Positions 17,258 through 27,667 are shown, numbered from the stretch's first letter. The stretch is DNA of 64,000 bases from Stanieria sp. NIES-3757 (GCA_002355455.1 AP017375.1:5075640-5139639), one strand, 5' to 3'. Program-made: numbers and translations. The notes: generated by a model from the sequence alone, not told the origin.

Positions 17258-19786
17258 ATGACTTCGCTAATCCCCTCAGACAAAATATCGATAGTTGTAG
17301 AAGACGATCGCACAGGTTTGAGTATTACCACCCTGAAAAGAGCGATCGCAGATAATCTTTTTTATCTTCAGGGGAAATTTCCGGCGATTGCCAGCAAAAA
17401 TGATTATTATCTGGCATTAGCTTATACTGTACGCGATCGCTTAGTCCATCATTGGCTCAATACAGTACAAACTTATTTTAAACAAGATGTTAAAGTAGTC
17501 TGCTATTTATCAGCAGAATTTTTGATGGGTCCCCATTTAACTAATAATTTAATTAATTTAGGTCTAGAATCAAGAGTAAAACAAGCTGTAGAAGAATTAG
17601 GACTAGATTTTCAAGAATTAGTTGCCCAAGAAGAAGAACCAGGTTTAGGTAATGGTGGTTTGGGAAGATTAGCTGCTTGTTATCTCGATTCGATGGCAAC
17701 GCTGGAAATTCCTGCAATGGGCTATGGAATTCGCTACGAATTTGGGATTTTTGACCAAGAAATCCGCGATGGTTGGCAAATAGAAATTACAGATAAATGG
17801 TTACAATACGGTAATCCTTGGGAAATTGCCCGTCCTGAGTATAGTGTACAAGTGAATTTGGGTGGACATACAGAAACTTATGTAGATCGTGATGGGAATA
17901 ACAGGGTTCGTTGGCTGCCTGATAGAGTGATCAAAGGTATTCCTTACGATACTCCGATTGTTGGTTATCAGGTTAATACTGCCAATACTTTAAGGTTGTG
18001 GAAAGCTGAAGCGATTGAGTCGTTTAATTTCCAGACTTTCAATGTTGGTAATTATTATGGTGCAGTCAATGAAAAGATTTATTCTGAAAATATAACCAAA
18101 GTTCTCTATCCCAATGACGAACAACTGCAAGGTAAACAATTACGTTTAGAACAACAGTATTTCTTTGTTTCCTGTTCCTTGCAAGACATGATTCGTCTTC
18201 ATTTATCGACAGGCAATAGTTTAGATACTTTTGATGGCAAGTTTGCCATTCAACTCAATGATACTCATCCAGCTATTGCGATCGCGGAATTAATGCGATT
18301 GTTGATCGACGAACGTTTTATAGATTGGGAACAAGCTTGGTCAATTACTGAAAAGAGTTTTGGTTATACGAACCATACTCTCTTACCAGAAGCTTTAGAA
18401 AAATGGTCTTTGGAATTATTTAATCGTCTTCTGCCCAGACATTTAGAAATTATTTATGAAATAAATCGCCGTTTTCTTGACCGCGTGAGGATAAAATATC
18501 CCCAAGATAATGATAAGTTAACGCGACTTTCTTTAATTGATGAAACTGGGGCAAGATACGTCCGCATGGCACATTTAGCCTGTGTCGGCAGTCATGCGAT
18601 TAATGGAGTAGCCGAATTACATACACAGTTGTTGCAGGAAACTGTTTTAAATGATTTTTATCAGTTATTTCCTGAAAAGTTTAGTAATAAAACCAATGGT
18701 GTAACTCCCCGTCGTTGGATGGTATTGAGTAATCCCAGACTTACCAAACTAATTTGTAGCAAAATTGGCGATAGCTGGATTAAAAATTTAGATGAATTAA
18801 GAAAATTAGAACAATTTGTCGACGCTCCTGATTTTCGTCAACAATGGCAGCAAATTAAACAGGAAGTTAAACAAGATTTAGCTATTTGCATTCGTCAACG
18901 TACAGGAATTATTGTCGATCCCAATTCCCTCTTTGATATTCAAGCTAAACGCATTCACGAATACAAGCGTCAACATCTCAACGTTTTACACATCATTACG
19001 CTTTATAACTGTCTCAAACAAAATCCCAACCTTGATGTCGTTCCTCGTACCTTTATCTTTGGTGGTAAAGCTGCACCTGGATATTGGATGGCAAAATTAA
19101 TTATTAAATTAATTAATTCTATCGGAGAGGTAATTAATAACGATCCTGACATTGGCGATCGCATGAAGGTGGTTTTCTTCCCCGACTACAATGTTACCAA
19201 CGCTCAACCAATTTATCCTGCTGCCGATCTATCTGAACAAATTTCTACGGCAGGTAAGGAAGCCTCGGGAACAGGTAATATGAAATTTTCCCTCAATGGA
19301 GCCTTAACAATTGGTACTCTCGACGGAGCAAATGTAGAAATACGAGAAGAAGTAGGTGCAGAAAACTTCTTTTTATTTGGATTAACTGCTGCTGAAGTAC
19401 TGCAATTAAAAGCTAATGGTTACAATCCTCGCGATTATTACAACTCTAACCCTCAATTAAAAGCTACCATTGACTTGATTAACTCTGGCTTTTTCTCCCA
19501 CGGCGATACGGAGTTGTTTAAACCTCTGACTGATTCCCTACTCAATTACGATCCCTATTTACTCTTTGCCGATTATCAATCTTATATAGACTGTCAGAAA
19601 AAAGTCGGTGACGCATTCCGCGATCGCGATAATTGGACAAAAATGTCTATTCTCAACGTTGCCAGAATGGGGAAATTCTCCAGCGATCGTGCTATTAAAG
19701 AATATTGTCGAGATATTTGGAATGTTGTACCCGTACCAATTGAATTAGAAGATTTATGTCCTGATGGTCAATGTAAATTAATATAA
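17258..19786 (+). CDS. glgP: Glycogen/alpha-glucan phosphorylase
   Basis: Releases glucose-1-phosphate from glycogen in the cytosol, the dark-time carbon supply. It is an 842-aa PLP enzyme of normal length. It shows the N-terminal SAEFLMG, GLGNGGLGRLAACYLDSMATL, the active-site QLNDTHPAIAI, and the PLP-lysine motif EASGTGNMKFSLNGALTIGT. The ATG at 17258 is chosen over the TTG at 17249 because AGAGGA lies about 11 bases before the ATG and only 2 before the TTG. Confidence 0.96.
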   Translation: MTSLIPSDKISIVVEDDRTGLSITTLKRAIADNLFYLQGKFPAIASKNDYYLALAYTVRDRLVHHWLNTVQTYFKQDVKVVCYLSAEFLMGPHLTNNLINLGLESRVKQAVEELGLDFQELVAQEEEPGLGNGGLGRLAACYLDSMATLEIPAMGYGIRYEFGIFDQEIRDGWQIEITDKWLQYGNPWEIARPEYSVQVNLGGHTETYVDRDGNNRVRWLPDRVIKGIPYDTPIVGYQVNTANTLRLWKAEAIESFNFQTFNVGNYYGAVNEKIYSENITKVLYPNDEQLQGKQLRLEQQYFFVSCSLQDMIRLHLSTGNSLDTFDGKFAIQLNDTHPAIAIAELMRLLIDERFIDWEQAWSITEKSFGYTNHTLLPEALEKWSLELFNRLLPRHLEIIYEINRRFLDRVRIKYPQDNDKLTRLSLIDETGARYVRMAHLACVGSHAINGVAELHTQLLQETVLNDFYQLFPEKFSNKTNGVTPRRWMVLSNPRLTKLICSKIGDSWIKNLDELRKLEQFVDAPDFRQQWQQIKQEVKQDLAICIRQRTGIIVDPNSLFDIQAKRIHEYKRQHLNVLHIITLYNCLKQNPNLDVVPRTFIFGGKAAPGYWMAKLIIKLINSIGEVINNDPDIGDRMKVVFFPDYNVTNAQPIYPAADLSEQISTAGKEASGTGNMKFSLNGALTIGTLDGANVEIREEVGAENFFLFGLTAAEVLQLKANGYNPRDYYNSNPQLKATIDLINSGFFSHGDTELFKPLTDSLLNYDPYLLFADYQSYIDCQKKVGDAFRDRDNWTKMSILNVARMGKFSSDRAIKEYCRDIWNVVPVPIELEDLCPDGQCKLI

Positions 19787-19794
19787 GATCGCAA

Positions 19795-21102
19795 TTATTC
19801 TTGTAAAACTAAGTCATCCAATTCTGCATAATCTGGTAAAGTCGTGTCAATTGGTTTGCCATCACGTAAAACAATTCGGTCGTGTTGCGATCGCGCTAGT
19901 AATTCACTAAAATAACGGGCTTTAAAGATAATTAAGTTAGCTGGTTGACCGACTTCAATTTTGCCTAGATGAGATAATCCCATTAAATTGGCTGGAGTTG
20001 TGGTAACGCTACCAATCCAATCACTATAAGGTGTATCGAGATGGGCAATTCTGACTGATTGATTGAATACTTCTAAAACATCATGATCGCCAAATCCATA
20101 AAAAGGATCGCGACAGTTATCACTGGCAAAAGCTACAGGAATATCAGCCTGTTTGAGTTCATGAACTTTAGTTACTCCTCGCCAAAAAGGAGTTGTTCCT
20201 GGTTTCCTATCCTGTAGATACAAGTTACACATCGGTAGACTAACTACACCAAGATTTGCTTGTTTAACTAAAGCGATCGCTTTAGTACCCACTTCTTCTG
20301 ATTGGACTGCTAAACTGCAACAATGACCGCAGATAATTTTGCCCTTAAACTGATTACGAATTGCTGCCTCGGCTATTTTTTGTAAACAAATTGAATTTGG
20401 ATCATTGTTTTCATCGGCATGGAAATCTAAATCTAAGTTTCGTTCTTTGGCTAAGGTAAATACAGTATCTAGTTGAGAGTCTAATTCGGGATTCATAAAA
20501 GCAACCCCTCCTAAAATCCCGTCAATTGCTGCAATTTTATCTGCTAAAGCAACTCCTGCCTCAGTTTGATAGTAATCTAAACTAACTAAACTAACTGCTT
20601 GCAAAGTGATTTTATCTTGCCATTTTTGTTGTAATTGTTTAAAAATACTGAGACTAATTTCTGCTTGTTCACCATAGGAATCGATATGAGTACGGAGCGC
20701 AATTGTTCCATGGGCATAACTACATTTAATTCCAAATTCCATCCGTCGATAAACATCTTCAGCTTGCCAATATTTTTCAGCATCTTTAATAGCAATATCT
20801 AAAGCATTATCAAATGTTCTATCTAGATTAGGAGAACGTTGCCAAATATGCCCTTTATCTAAATGAGTATGGCAATCGATCAAACAAGGCAAAATAATAC
20901 TTTTAGTTAAATTAATACTATTATTTAAACTATTCTCTTGTTGAGCAGTAATAATTTGTTTAATTTTACCATTCTCTATTTCTAAATCTATTAAAACTAA
21001 CTGCTCTTGCTCAGAAGCAACATGACTATCTTTCAGAAAATAGCTAGGAAGATGAGCATTTTTTAGCCAATAATTATCTCGATTAAAACTATCTAAAAAC
21101 AT
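19795..21102 (-). CDS. codA: Cytosine deaminase / amidohydrolase family
   Basis: A 435-aa metal-dependent amidohydrolase of the cytosine-deaminase type. It has the metal motif DCHTHLDKGH, the HADE segment DFHADENND, CGHCCSL and the C-terminal Asp ASDNCRDPFYGFGDHD. It converts cytosine to uracil plus ammonia if the assignment holds. The ATG at 21102 was chosen; a GTG at 21147 would add 15 residues without family support. It is convergent with glgP, 8 bases apart. Confidence 0.88.
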   Translation of the reverse strand: MFLDSFNRDNYWLKNAHLPSYFLKDSHVASEQEQLVLIDLEIENGKIKQIITAQQENSLNNSINLTKSIILPCLIDCHTHLDKGHIWQRSPNLDRTFDNALDIAIKDAEKYWQAEDVYRRMEFGIKCSYAHGTIALRTHIDSYGEQAEISLSIFKQLQQKWQDKITLQAVSLVSLDYYQTEAGVALADKIAAIDGILGGVAFMNPELDSQLDTVFTLAKERNLDLDFHADENNDPNSICLQKIAEAAIRNQFKGKIICGHCCSLAVQSEEVGTKAIALVKQANLGVVSLPMCNLYLQDRKPGTTPFWRGVTKVHELKQADIPVAFASDNCRDPFYGFGDHDVLEVFNQSVRIAHLDTPYSDWIGSVTTTPANLMGLSHLGKIEVGQPANLIIFKARYFSELLARSQHDRIVLRDGKPIDTTLPDYAELDDLVLQE

Positions 21103-21207
21103 AAAAATGTTGATTTGATTTGACAAAAAAAGAACAATTATGCTCACTTCATTTTTTACATGAGTTAAAGTGATGCCTTACAATCTTTATAACGTTTTTC
21201 AAATATG

Positions 21208-21233
21208 TAGAGACGGAACATGTTCCGTCTCTA
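21208..21233. repeat. 26-bp perfect palindrome
   Basis: The arms TAGAGACGGAACA / TGTTCCGTCTCTA meet without a loop, in the divergent spacer between the deaminase and uvrA. There is no T-run. It resembles the 'gacggaacatgttccgtc' spacer repeats common in cyanobacteria. Regulatory use is possible but not shown. Confidence 0.65.
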
Positions 21234-21327
21234 TACCAGTCATCAGTGACGGTATCTCATAATTAGAAAGAACCGCTATATCTAATAAATCGCTACAATC
21301 ATTTATGTTTGTTTATCTCCTCCATCC

Positions 21328-24255
21328 ATGCCAGACTCTGCCAACACCCAAGACACAATTCGCATCAAAGGTGCTAGACAACACAATCTGAAAAATATTA
21401 GTCTTGAATTGCCTCGTAATCAATTAATTGTATTCACTGGTGTATCTGGTTCAGGAAAATCTTCCCTCGCTTTCGATACTATTTTTGCCGAGGGACAAAG
21501 AAGATATGTAGAATCTCTTAGTGCTTATGCTCGTCAGTTTCTGGGACAATTAGATAAACCAGATGTCGATGCGATCGAAGGGTTAAGTCCTGCTATTTCC
21601 ATCGATCAAAAATCTACTTCCCATAATCCTCGTTCCACAGTAGGAACAGTTACCGAAATTTATGACTATTTAAGACTTCTGTTCGGTCGTGCAGGTGAAC
21701 CCCATTGTCCCCATTGCGATCGCTCTATTACTCCTCAGACTATTGATGAAATGTGCGATCGCGTGATGTCTCTTCCCGATGGTACAAAGTTTCTTATTCT
21801 TGCACCTGTAGTCCGAGGCAAAAAGGGTACTCACAAACAACTTCTATCTAGTTTAGCAGCCCAAGGTTTTGTCAGGATTCGCGTCGATTCTGAGATCAGG
21901 GAACTAGTAGACAATATTGAGTTGGATAAAAATTATACTCATAATATCGAAGTTGTTGTTGATCGTTTAATTAAAAAAACTAATATTCAAGAGCGTTTAG
22001 CCGATTCACTTGCTACTTGTCTCCGTCTTTCCTCGGGCATTGCCCTAATAGAGGTATTAAATAATACATCGGATCGAACCTTTGATTCTCAGACCAATAA
22101 TTCCCAAAATGGACATCATGCCGAACCAGATTTACCCGAAGAAATAGTATTTTCTGAAAACTTTGCTTGTCCAGAACATGGGGGTGTAATTGAAGAGTTA
22201 TCCCCCAGATTATTTTCCTTCAATTCTCCTTATGGTGCTTGTCCCCATTGTCATGGCATTGGTAGCTTAAGAACCTTTGCACCAGAACTAATTGTACCTG
22301 ATGCTCAACAACCAGTATATAGTGCGATCGCTCCTTGGTCGGATAAAGACAATACCTATTATCTTTCTTTACTCTACAGTGTCGGACAAGCTTATGGTTT
22401 CGATATTCAAACTCCTTGGCAAAAATTAACTAAACAACAACAACAAGTCTTACTTCATGGCAGTGACGAACCAATTTTCTTTTATTCTGATTCTAGTAAT
22501 GGTAAGGGAGATGGACATTTTCGTCATTATGCTGGCATCGTTAAAATGTTGGAGAGGAACTATCAAGAAACTAATTCCGATGCGATCAAACAGAAACTAG
22601 AACAGTATTTAATCAATCAACCTTGCGAAGTCTGTCATGGTAAACGTCTCAAACCCGAATCTTTAGCAGTTAGTTTAGGACAGTATCGCATCAACGATTT
22701 AGTTAGTGTTCCGATCCGCGACTGTTTAGAGAGAGTCAATCATTTACAGCTTACTACTCGTCAAGCTTTAATTGGAGAATTAGCTCTCAAAGAAATCAAA
22801 GCTCGTTTACAATTTTTACTTGATGTTGGTTTAGATTATCTCACTCTTGACCGCGCTGCGATGACTTTATCGGGAGGAGAAGCACAAAGAATTCGGTTAG
22901 CAACTCAAATTGGTTCGGGTTTAACAGGAGTTTTATATGTTTTAGACGAACCCAGTATTGGTTTGCATCAACGAGACAATGATCGCTTATTAAATACTCT
23001 CAAAAAACTGAGAGATTTAGGTAACACGTTAATCGTAGTCGAACATGACGAAGACACGATCAAAAATGCGGATCATTTAGTTGATATCGGACCCTTAGCA
23101 GGAGTACATGGAGGAGAAATAGTTGTTCAAGGAAATCTACAAGATTTACTGCAATCTGAAAAATCTCTCACAGGTGCTTATTTATCCCACAGAAAAACTA
23201 TCGAAACTCCACCCCAACGAAGAGAAGGAAAACAAGTTTCTCTCCTGTTAAAAAACTGCCAGCAAAATAATCTTAAAGATATCGATCTTGAAATTCCTCT
23301 TGGAAAATTTGTCTGTATTACTGGTGTTTCTGGTTCGGGAAAATCTACCCTAGTTAATGAACTTTTATATCCTGCCTTACAACATCATCTTACTCGTAAA
23401 AAACCCTTTCCCAATAACTTAGGTGCGATCAAAGGACTCAATTCTATTGATAAAGTAATCGTAATCGATCAATCTCCCATTGGGAGAACCCCTCGTTCCA
23501 ACCCTGCTACCTATACAGGAATATTCGATTCAATTCGGGCAATTTTTGCCGAAACTATCGAAGCCAAAGCAAGAGGATACAAACAAGGTAGGTTTTCTTT
23601 CAATGTCAAAGGCGGACGTTGTGAAGCTTGCGGAGGGCAAGGTGTCAATGTGATCGAAATGAACTTTCTCCCAGACGTTTATGTCCAATGCGATGTCTGT
23701 AAAGGTGCGAGATACAACCGCGAAACTCTCCAAGTTAAATACAAGGGTTATTCCATTGCTGATGTCTTAGATATGAATGTCGAAGAAGCTGCCGATGTCT
23801 TTCAAAATATTCCTCGCGCAGCAGGTCGTTTACAAACTTTAGTTGATGTTGGTTTGGGTTACATTAAATTAGGACAACCTGCACCCACTTTATCTGGTGG
23901 TGAAGCACAACGGGTTAAACTAGCCTCGGAATTGTCTCGTCGTGCCACAGGAAAAACTCTTTATTTAATAGATGAACCAACTACAGGTTTATCTTTTTAT
24001 GATGTTCATCATTTATTAAACGTCTTGCAGAGATTAGTAGATAAGGGTAATTCTTTGATCGTGATCGAACACAATTTAGATGTGATTCGTTGTGCCGACT
24101 GGATTATCGATTTAGGGCCTGAAGGTGGAGATAAGGGAGGAGAAATTATTGCAGTTGGTACTCCTGAAGAGGTAGCAGAGAACAAAAATTCTTATACAGG
24201 AAAGTATTTAAAGCAGGTTTTGCAGCGTTATCCTATTGGAGTTGGCGAGAATTGA
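21328..24255 (+). CDS. uvrA: Excinuclease ABC subunit A
   Basis: The damage-recognition ATPase of nucleotide excision repair. The 975-aa protein has two ABC modules (Walker A GVSGSGKSS and GVSGSGKST; signatures LSGGEAQRIRLATQIG and LSGGEAQRVKLASEL). It also has the zinc-finger cysteine pairs CPHCDR, CPHCHG/CEVCHG and CEACGG/CDVCKGARY. Full length, no defects. Confidence 0.98.
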   Translation: MPDSANTQDTIRIKGARQHNLKNISLELPRNQLIVFTGVSGSGKSSLAFDTIFAEGQRRYVESLSAYARQFLGQLDKPDVDAIEGLSPAISIDQKSTSHNPRSTVGTVTEIYDYLRLLFGRAGEPHCPHCDRSITPQTIDEMCDRVMSLPDGTKFLILAPVVRGKKGTHKQLLSSLAAQGFVRIRVDSEIRELVDNIELDKNYTHNIEVVVDRLIKKTNIQERLADSLATCLRLSSGIALIEVLNNTSDRTFDSQTNNSQNGHHAEPDLPEEIVFSENFACPEHGGVIEELSPRLFSFNSPYGACPHCHGIGSLRTFAPELIVPDAQQPVYSAIAPWSDKDNTYYLSLLYSVGQAYGFDIQTPWQKLTKQQQQVLLHGSDEPIFFYSDSSNGKGDGHFRHYAGIVKMLERNYQETNSDAIKQKLEQYLINQPCEVCHGKRLKPESLAVSLGQYRINDLVSVPIRDCLERVNHLQLTTRQALIGELALKEIKARLQFLLDVGLDYLTLDRAAMTLSGGEAQRIRLATQIGSGLTGVLYVLDEPSIGLHQRDNDRLLNTLKKLRDLGNTLIVVEHDEDTIKNADHLVDIGPLAGVHGGEIVVQGNLQDLLQSEKSLTGAYLSHRKTIETPPQRREGKQVSLLLKNCQQNNLKDIDLEIPLGKFVCITGVSGSGKSTLVNELLYPALQHHLTRKKPFPNNLGAIKGLNSIDKVIVIDQSPIGRTPRSNPATYTGIFDSIRAIFAETIEAKARGYKQGRFSFNVKGGRCEACGGQGVNVIEMNFLPDVYVQCDVCKGARYNRETLQVKYKGYSIADVLDMNVEEAADVFQNIPRAAGRLQTLVDVGLGYIKLGQPAPTLSGGEAQRVKLASELSRRATGKTLYLIDEPTTGLSFYDVHHLLNVLQRLVDKGNSLIVIEHNLDVIRCADWIIDLGPEGGDKGGEIIAVGTPEEVAENKNSYTGKYLKQVLQRYPIGVGEN

Positions 24256-24258
24256 AGC

Positions 24259-24310
24259 AATTACTAATAATGAGAAAAGGCTTGATAGCCACACCTTCCC
24301 CATTATGAAT
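24259..24310 (+). repeat. 52-bp interspersed repeat, copy 1
   Basis: It aligns without gaps to 25808-25859 (39 of 52 identical, counted by eye), sharing AATTACT at one end and ATTATGAAT at the other. The two copies bracket the broken PIN-domain gene. Confidence 0.5.
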
Positions 24311-24496
24311 ATAATACCATGTCAAGAGAAAAATTTTTTCTTACGCAGAGACACAGAGAGAATTAAAGAGAAATCATAAGTAGAAGTAACATTTAGTTGT
24401 ATTGATTGTGTGCGTTACGCTAATTTCTTGCGCTTCATTTAATGTGGTAGTTATACTAGATGAATTCTCTACTTTTTTGATCTTCTTAAACTAGAT

Positions 24497-25698
24497 ATGC
24501 GAAATTTATTTCCTGGCTACTATAAACCTACAGAAGATGAGTTTCAGGAATTATGGCAAGAAGGTATTTTTTGTTTTGATACTAATATTTTGTTAAATGT
24601 ATATCGCTACAGTTCCCAAGCTAGAGAAAGATTATTTGAAATTCTTGATAAATTGCAAGATCGTATTTGGATTCCTTACCAAGTTGCTTATGAATATCAA
24701 AAAAAACGTCTCGATGTAATTTCACAACAACTCGAACCTTATAAGGAAATTTCAAATAAATTAGATAATAACTTTGCTGAGTTAAAGAAACAATTAAATT
24801 CATATAGCAAGCGTCATTCTTTTAGTGATTTTGTCGAAATAGAGCGAATATAAAAACTATTGATAGAGCATATAAAAAAGTAAAAAAGATTTTAGAAAAT
24901 GCTAAATCTCAATATCCAGATTTAATCAATGATGACAAATATAGAGAAAAATCAGATGAATTATTTAACGAAAATAGAGTAGGAAAACCTTATTCTAATA
25001 AAGAATTAACAGAGCTTTACAAGCAAGCTGATTCTCGCTATGCCAAAAAACAACCACCAGGATATAAAGATGCAAAAAAAGATAATCAAGAAAAGTATGG
25101 CGATGTTTTAATCTGGTTTGAATTAATTGAGTATGCTAAATCAGTCAAAAAACCTTTAATTTTTATTACTGATGACAATAAAGAGGATTGGTGGTTGGAA
25201 TATCAGGGAAAAACTATTAGTCCTAGACCAGAATTAATTCAAGAAATGTTTTCAGAAGCAAAGGTAAAATTTTATATGTATACGGGCGATCGCTTTTTAA
25301 AATATGCCGAAGAATTTCTACAACTTTCAAAACAGCCAGAAACAATTGAAGAAGCAGAAGAAATTAGATTAGAAGAAGAAAAACAAAATCAAATCTCTAC
25401 AATTATTTATGATATTTATAATGATATTAATCAAACCAAAAGAGAAACTTTCAATATTGATTCATGGGTAGAGGATTTAAATAATAGAGAGCAACTTCGT
25501 AAAAATCTTCAGGATTTGGGTATAATTCCATATAAAAATCCTCAAGAAATTGCATTGAAATTGTCAAAGCAATTAAAGTTATTGCAAAATATTTCACCTT
25601 CTATTTTACCAATATCGATATCAGAAAAAATTAAAGGAATCGGTTACAATCCTAAACCAGTTCCAACCATATCAGATATAAATTCTCAAAGTGAATAA
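24497..25698 (+). pseudogene. PIN-like domain protein, frameshifted
   Basis: The first frame (24497-24853) carries the start of a PIN-like nuclease domain (FCFDTNILLNVYRYS, RIWIPYQVAYEYQKKR). It stops at 24851, but the homologous sequence continues in the +2-shifted frame (RANIKTIDRAYKKVKKIL, KYGDVLIWFELIEYAK, KPLIFITDDNKEDWW) to the TAA at 25698. The shift lies at about 24830-24848. Undamaged it would be about 400 aa of the PIN_8/DUF4935-like group: acidic residues D29 (FDTN), the GDVLIW Asp and TDD, with a helical tail. Such nucleases occur in toxin and defence loci; the role here is inferred. Confidence 0.75.
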
Positions 25699-25807
25699 TC
25701 TACTTTCTCTTAATTTTTAGCATAGACTATTTTAAATTAAAACTCTCTTAATCAGTACTATGCGATCGCATTTCTCAAAATATTACAGCATTATAGAGAA
25801 TTAAAAT

Positions 25808-25859
25808 AATTACTTATGATGAAAACAGGCTGGTTTTACACAGCTTCTTGATTATGAAT
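25808..25859 (+). repeat. 52-bp interspersed repeat, copy 2
   Basis: The partner of 24259-24310. It ends 7 bases before the Uma2 start codon, so it also forms that gene's leader. Confidence 0.5.
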
Positions 25860-25866
25860 TAAAAAA

Positions 25867-26415
25867 ATGACTTTAACTACTTATAAATGGTCAATTGAAG
25901 AATGGCACGATTTAGTAAATTCAGGAGTTTTAGCGGGGCAGAGAGTTGAATTATTAGAAGGGGAAATCATTGAGATGAGTCCAGAAGGAATACCTCATAG
26001 TTATACTCAACAGTCTGTGAGTGACTATCTTAGAAAATTATTGGAAGGTAAAGCCTACATTAGGGATGCTCATCCCATCACTTTAGATAATTCCGAACCC
26101 GAACCAGATATTGCGATTGTTCGTTTACCTCATAGTATCTATGCTCAACATCATCCTTATGCAGAGGATATTTATTGGTTGATTGAGGTGTCTAACGAGA
26201 CATTAACTAAAGATTTGGCACAAAAAACTATTATTTATGCACGTAATGGTATTCCTGAATATTGGGTAATCGATTTAAGAAATAACAAGCTGATAGTTCA
26301 TACTCTACCTCAAGATAGTAATTATAATCAAATTGTCGAGTATAAAGTTGGAACAGTTTCACCTTTAGCTTTGCCTCAAATTTCTATCGATTTAAATCGG
26401 CTTTTATTGTATTGA
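25867..26415 (+). CDS. Uma2 family endonuclease-like protein (DUF820)
   Basis: A 182-aa Uma2/DUF820 protein, a PD-(D/E)XK fold hugely expanded in cyanobacteria. It shows WHDLVNSGVLAGQRVELLEGEIIEMSP, EPDIAIVRLP (the acidic catalytic segment), DIYWLIEVSNETLTKDL and IPEYWVIDLRNNKL. Nuclease activity is predicted from fold, and the biological role is not established. Confidence 0.9.
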   Translation: MTLTTYKWSIEEWHDLVNSGVLAGQRVELLEGEIIEMSPEGIPHSYTQQSVSDYLRKLLEGKAYIRDAHPITLDNSEPEPDIAIVRLPHSIYAQHHPYAEDIYWLIEVSNETLTKDLAQKTIIYARNGIPEYWVIDLRNNKLIVHTLPQDSNYNQIVEYKVGTVSPLALPQISIDLNRLLLY

Positions 26416-26579
26416 AAAATTTAGTTTTGATTTAGTTAAAAAGGAATTGCAGTAATAAATAATGTCTGTAGATAAACACAGATCAATTAATCTTTTTGTA
26501 GCTGTTTGATTTTGCGATCGCTTTAGCGATTGTGTACGGAATAACGTACAATATGTTTAGAGTTATTGCTGGTTAAATT

Positions 26580-26828
26580 ATGAAATCCTTTTATATTACT
26601 CAAGCCAGAGCTAATTTATTTAAGTTGGTAGATGAAACCGCAGAAACTAATGAACCAGTGTTAATCACGGGGAAAAGAAATAATGCAGTTTTGGTATCTG
26701 AAGCAGATTGGCGTGCTATTCAAGAAACTCTTTATTTATCTCAAGTAAAAGGGTTAAAAGAGTCTTTAATTGAGGGAAAAAATACTCCTTTAGAAGAATG
26801 TATTCCTTTAGAAGAAGTTGATTGGTGA
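26580..26828 (+). CDS. Type II antitoxin, Phd/YefM family
   Basis: An 82-aa antitoxin and DNA-binding autorepressor. It shows FYITQARANLFKLVDETAETNEPVLITGKRNNAVLVSEADWRAIQETLYL, the typical YefM N-domain, followed by an acidic C-terminal toxin-binding tail. The stop overlaps the toxin start (GTGA). The antitoxin is intact while its toxin is frameshifted. Confidence 0.92.
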   Translation: MKSFYITQARANLFKLVDETAETNEPVLITGKRNNAVLVSEADWRAIQETLYLSQVKGLKESLIEGKNTPLEECIPLEEVDW

Positions 26829-27081
26829 GTTGGAAAATAGTTTTAACCAAGCAAGCTGTTAAAGATGCAAAGAAAATTAAAGCATCTAATTTGAAAAATA
26901 AAGCAGAGAAATTAATCAAAATTTTACAGCAGAATCCCTATACGCCTCCTTTTGAAAAGCTGACTGGCATCTTAATTGGTTATATTCTCGACGCATCAAT
27001 ATCCAACATCGCTTAGTTTACGAGATCATAGAAGAGCAAAAGACAGTGAAAATTATCACTCTTTGGACGCATTATGAATAG
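26825..27081 (+). pseudogene. Txe/YoeB-family mRNA interferase toxin, frameshifted
   Basis: The N-terminal frame (SWKIVLTKQAVKDAKKIKAS, NPYTPPFEKLTG) is a YoeB/Txe toxin. At about 26981-26984 one base appears lost, where GGT TAT TAT TCT would be expected. The frame ends early at 27016. The rest of the toxin, with the catalytic RRINIQHRLVYEI and the C-terminal ITLWTHYE, continues in the next frame to the TAG at 27081. The start GTG overlaps the antitoxin TGA by 4 bases. Without the C-terminus the product should not cleave mRNA. Confidence 0.85.
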
Positions 27082-27095
27082 ATAGCTCGATTTTT

Positions 27096-27530
27096 TTATT
27101 CTAAAAACCAATTTTCATCTAAAACAACATCAATTGTATATGGACACTGATTGGGAAATGTGTTCAAAGATAAATTAGTTTCTAATGATGCATCTTTGCG
27201 AGCTTTTTGATAAGTTGCTTCAAAGTTCGAGTTTAAATAGTTTTTTAAACTGGGACTGTATTCTAATTGTTCTAAAATGCGACGACGATGTTCGATAATA
27301 GTGTATTTCCAACTATTACTTCTTTTTTGTGGTTGAAATTCCCATTTAAGCAAGTGCATTAATAAAATTCGTAAATTACTGGTTAGTCTCTGTTTTTGAG
27401 ATTTCCCCATATCATCTATTTCTTCCCACAAGTTATCCCAGTCCATTTCGTCCCATCTTTTTTCCTGGATTTTATTCAGTAAATCTTCTATCCAGAGATA
27501 ATAATCTTGGTCGTACAAACTATTTGACAT
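27096..27530 (-). CDS. DUF29 family protein
   Basis: A 144-aa member of the DUF29 family, abundant in cyanobacterial accessory regions. It shows LYDQDYYLWIEDLLNKIQ, WDNLWEEIDDMGKSQKQRL, LLMHLLKWEFQP and the SWKYTIIEHRRRI segment. Function is unknown. It closes the accessory island between uvrA and ispG. Confidence 0.9.
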   Translation of the reverse strand: MSNSLYDQDYYLWIEDLLNKIQEKRWDEMDWDNLWEEIDDMGKSQKQRLTSNLRILLMHLLKWEFQPQKRSNSWKYTIIEHRRRILEQLEYSPSLKNYLNSNFEATYQKARKDASLETNLSLNTFPNQCPYTIDVVLDENWFLE

Positions 27531-27667
27531 ACATAATATTATTGGTAACTACAGACGCGATCGCAAATTAACTAAAATCACAGACAATTTAAATAAATAA
27601 TTCAATAAAAAATTGAAGTTCTTAAGTAGAAAGTAACAAATTATCTGACTTAGTTTCAATACTATAA

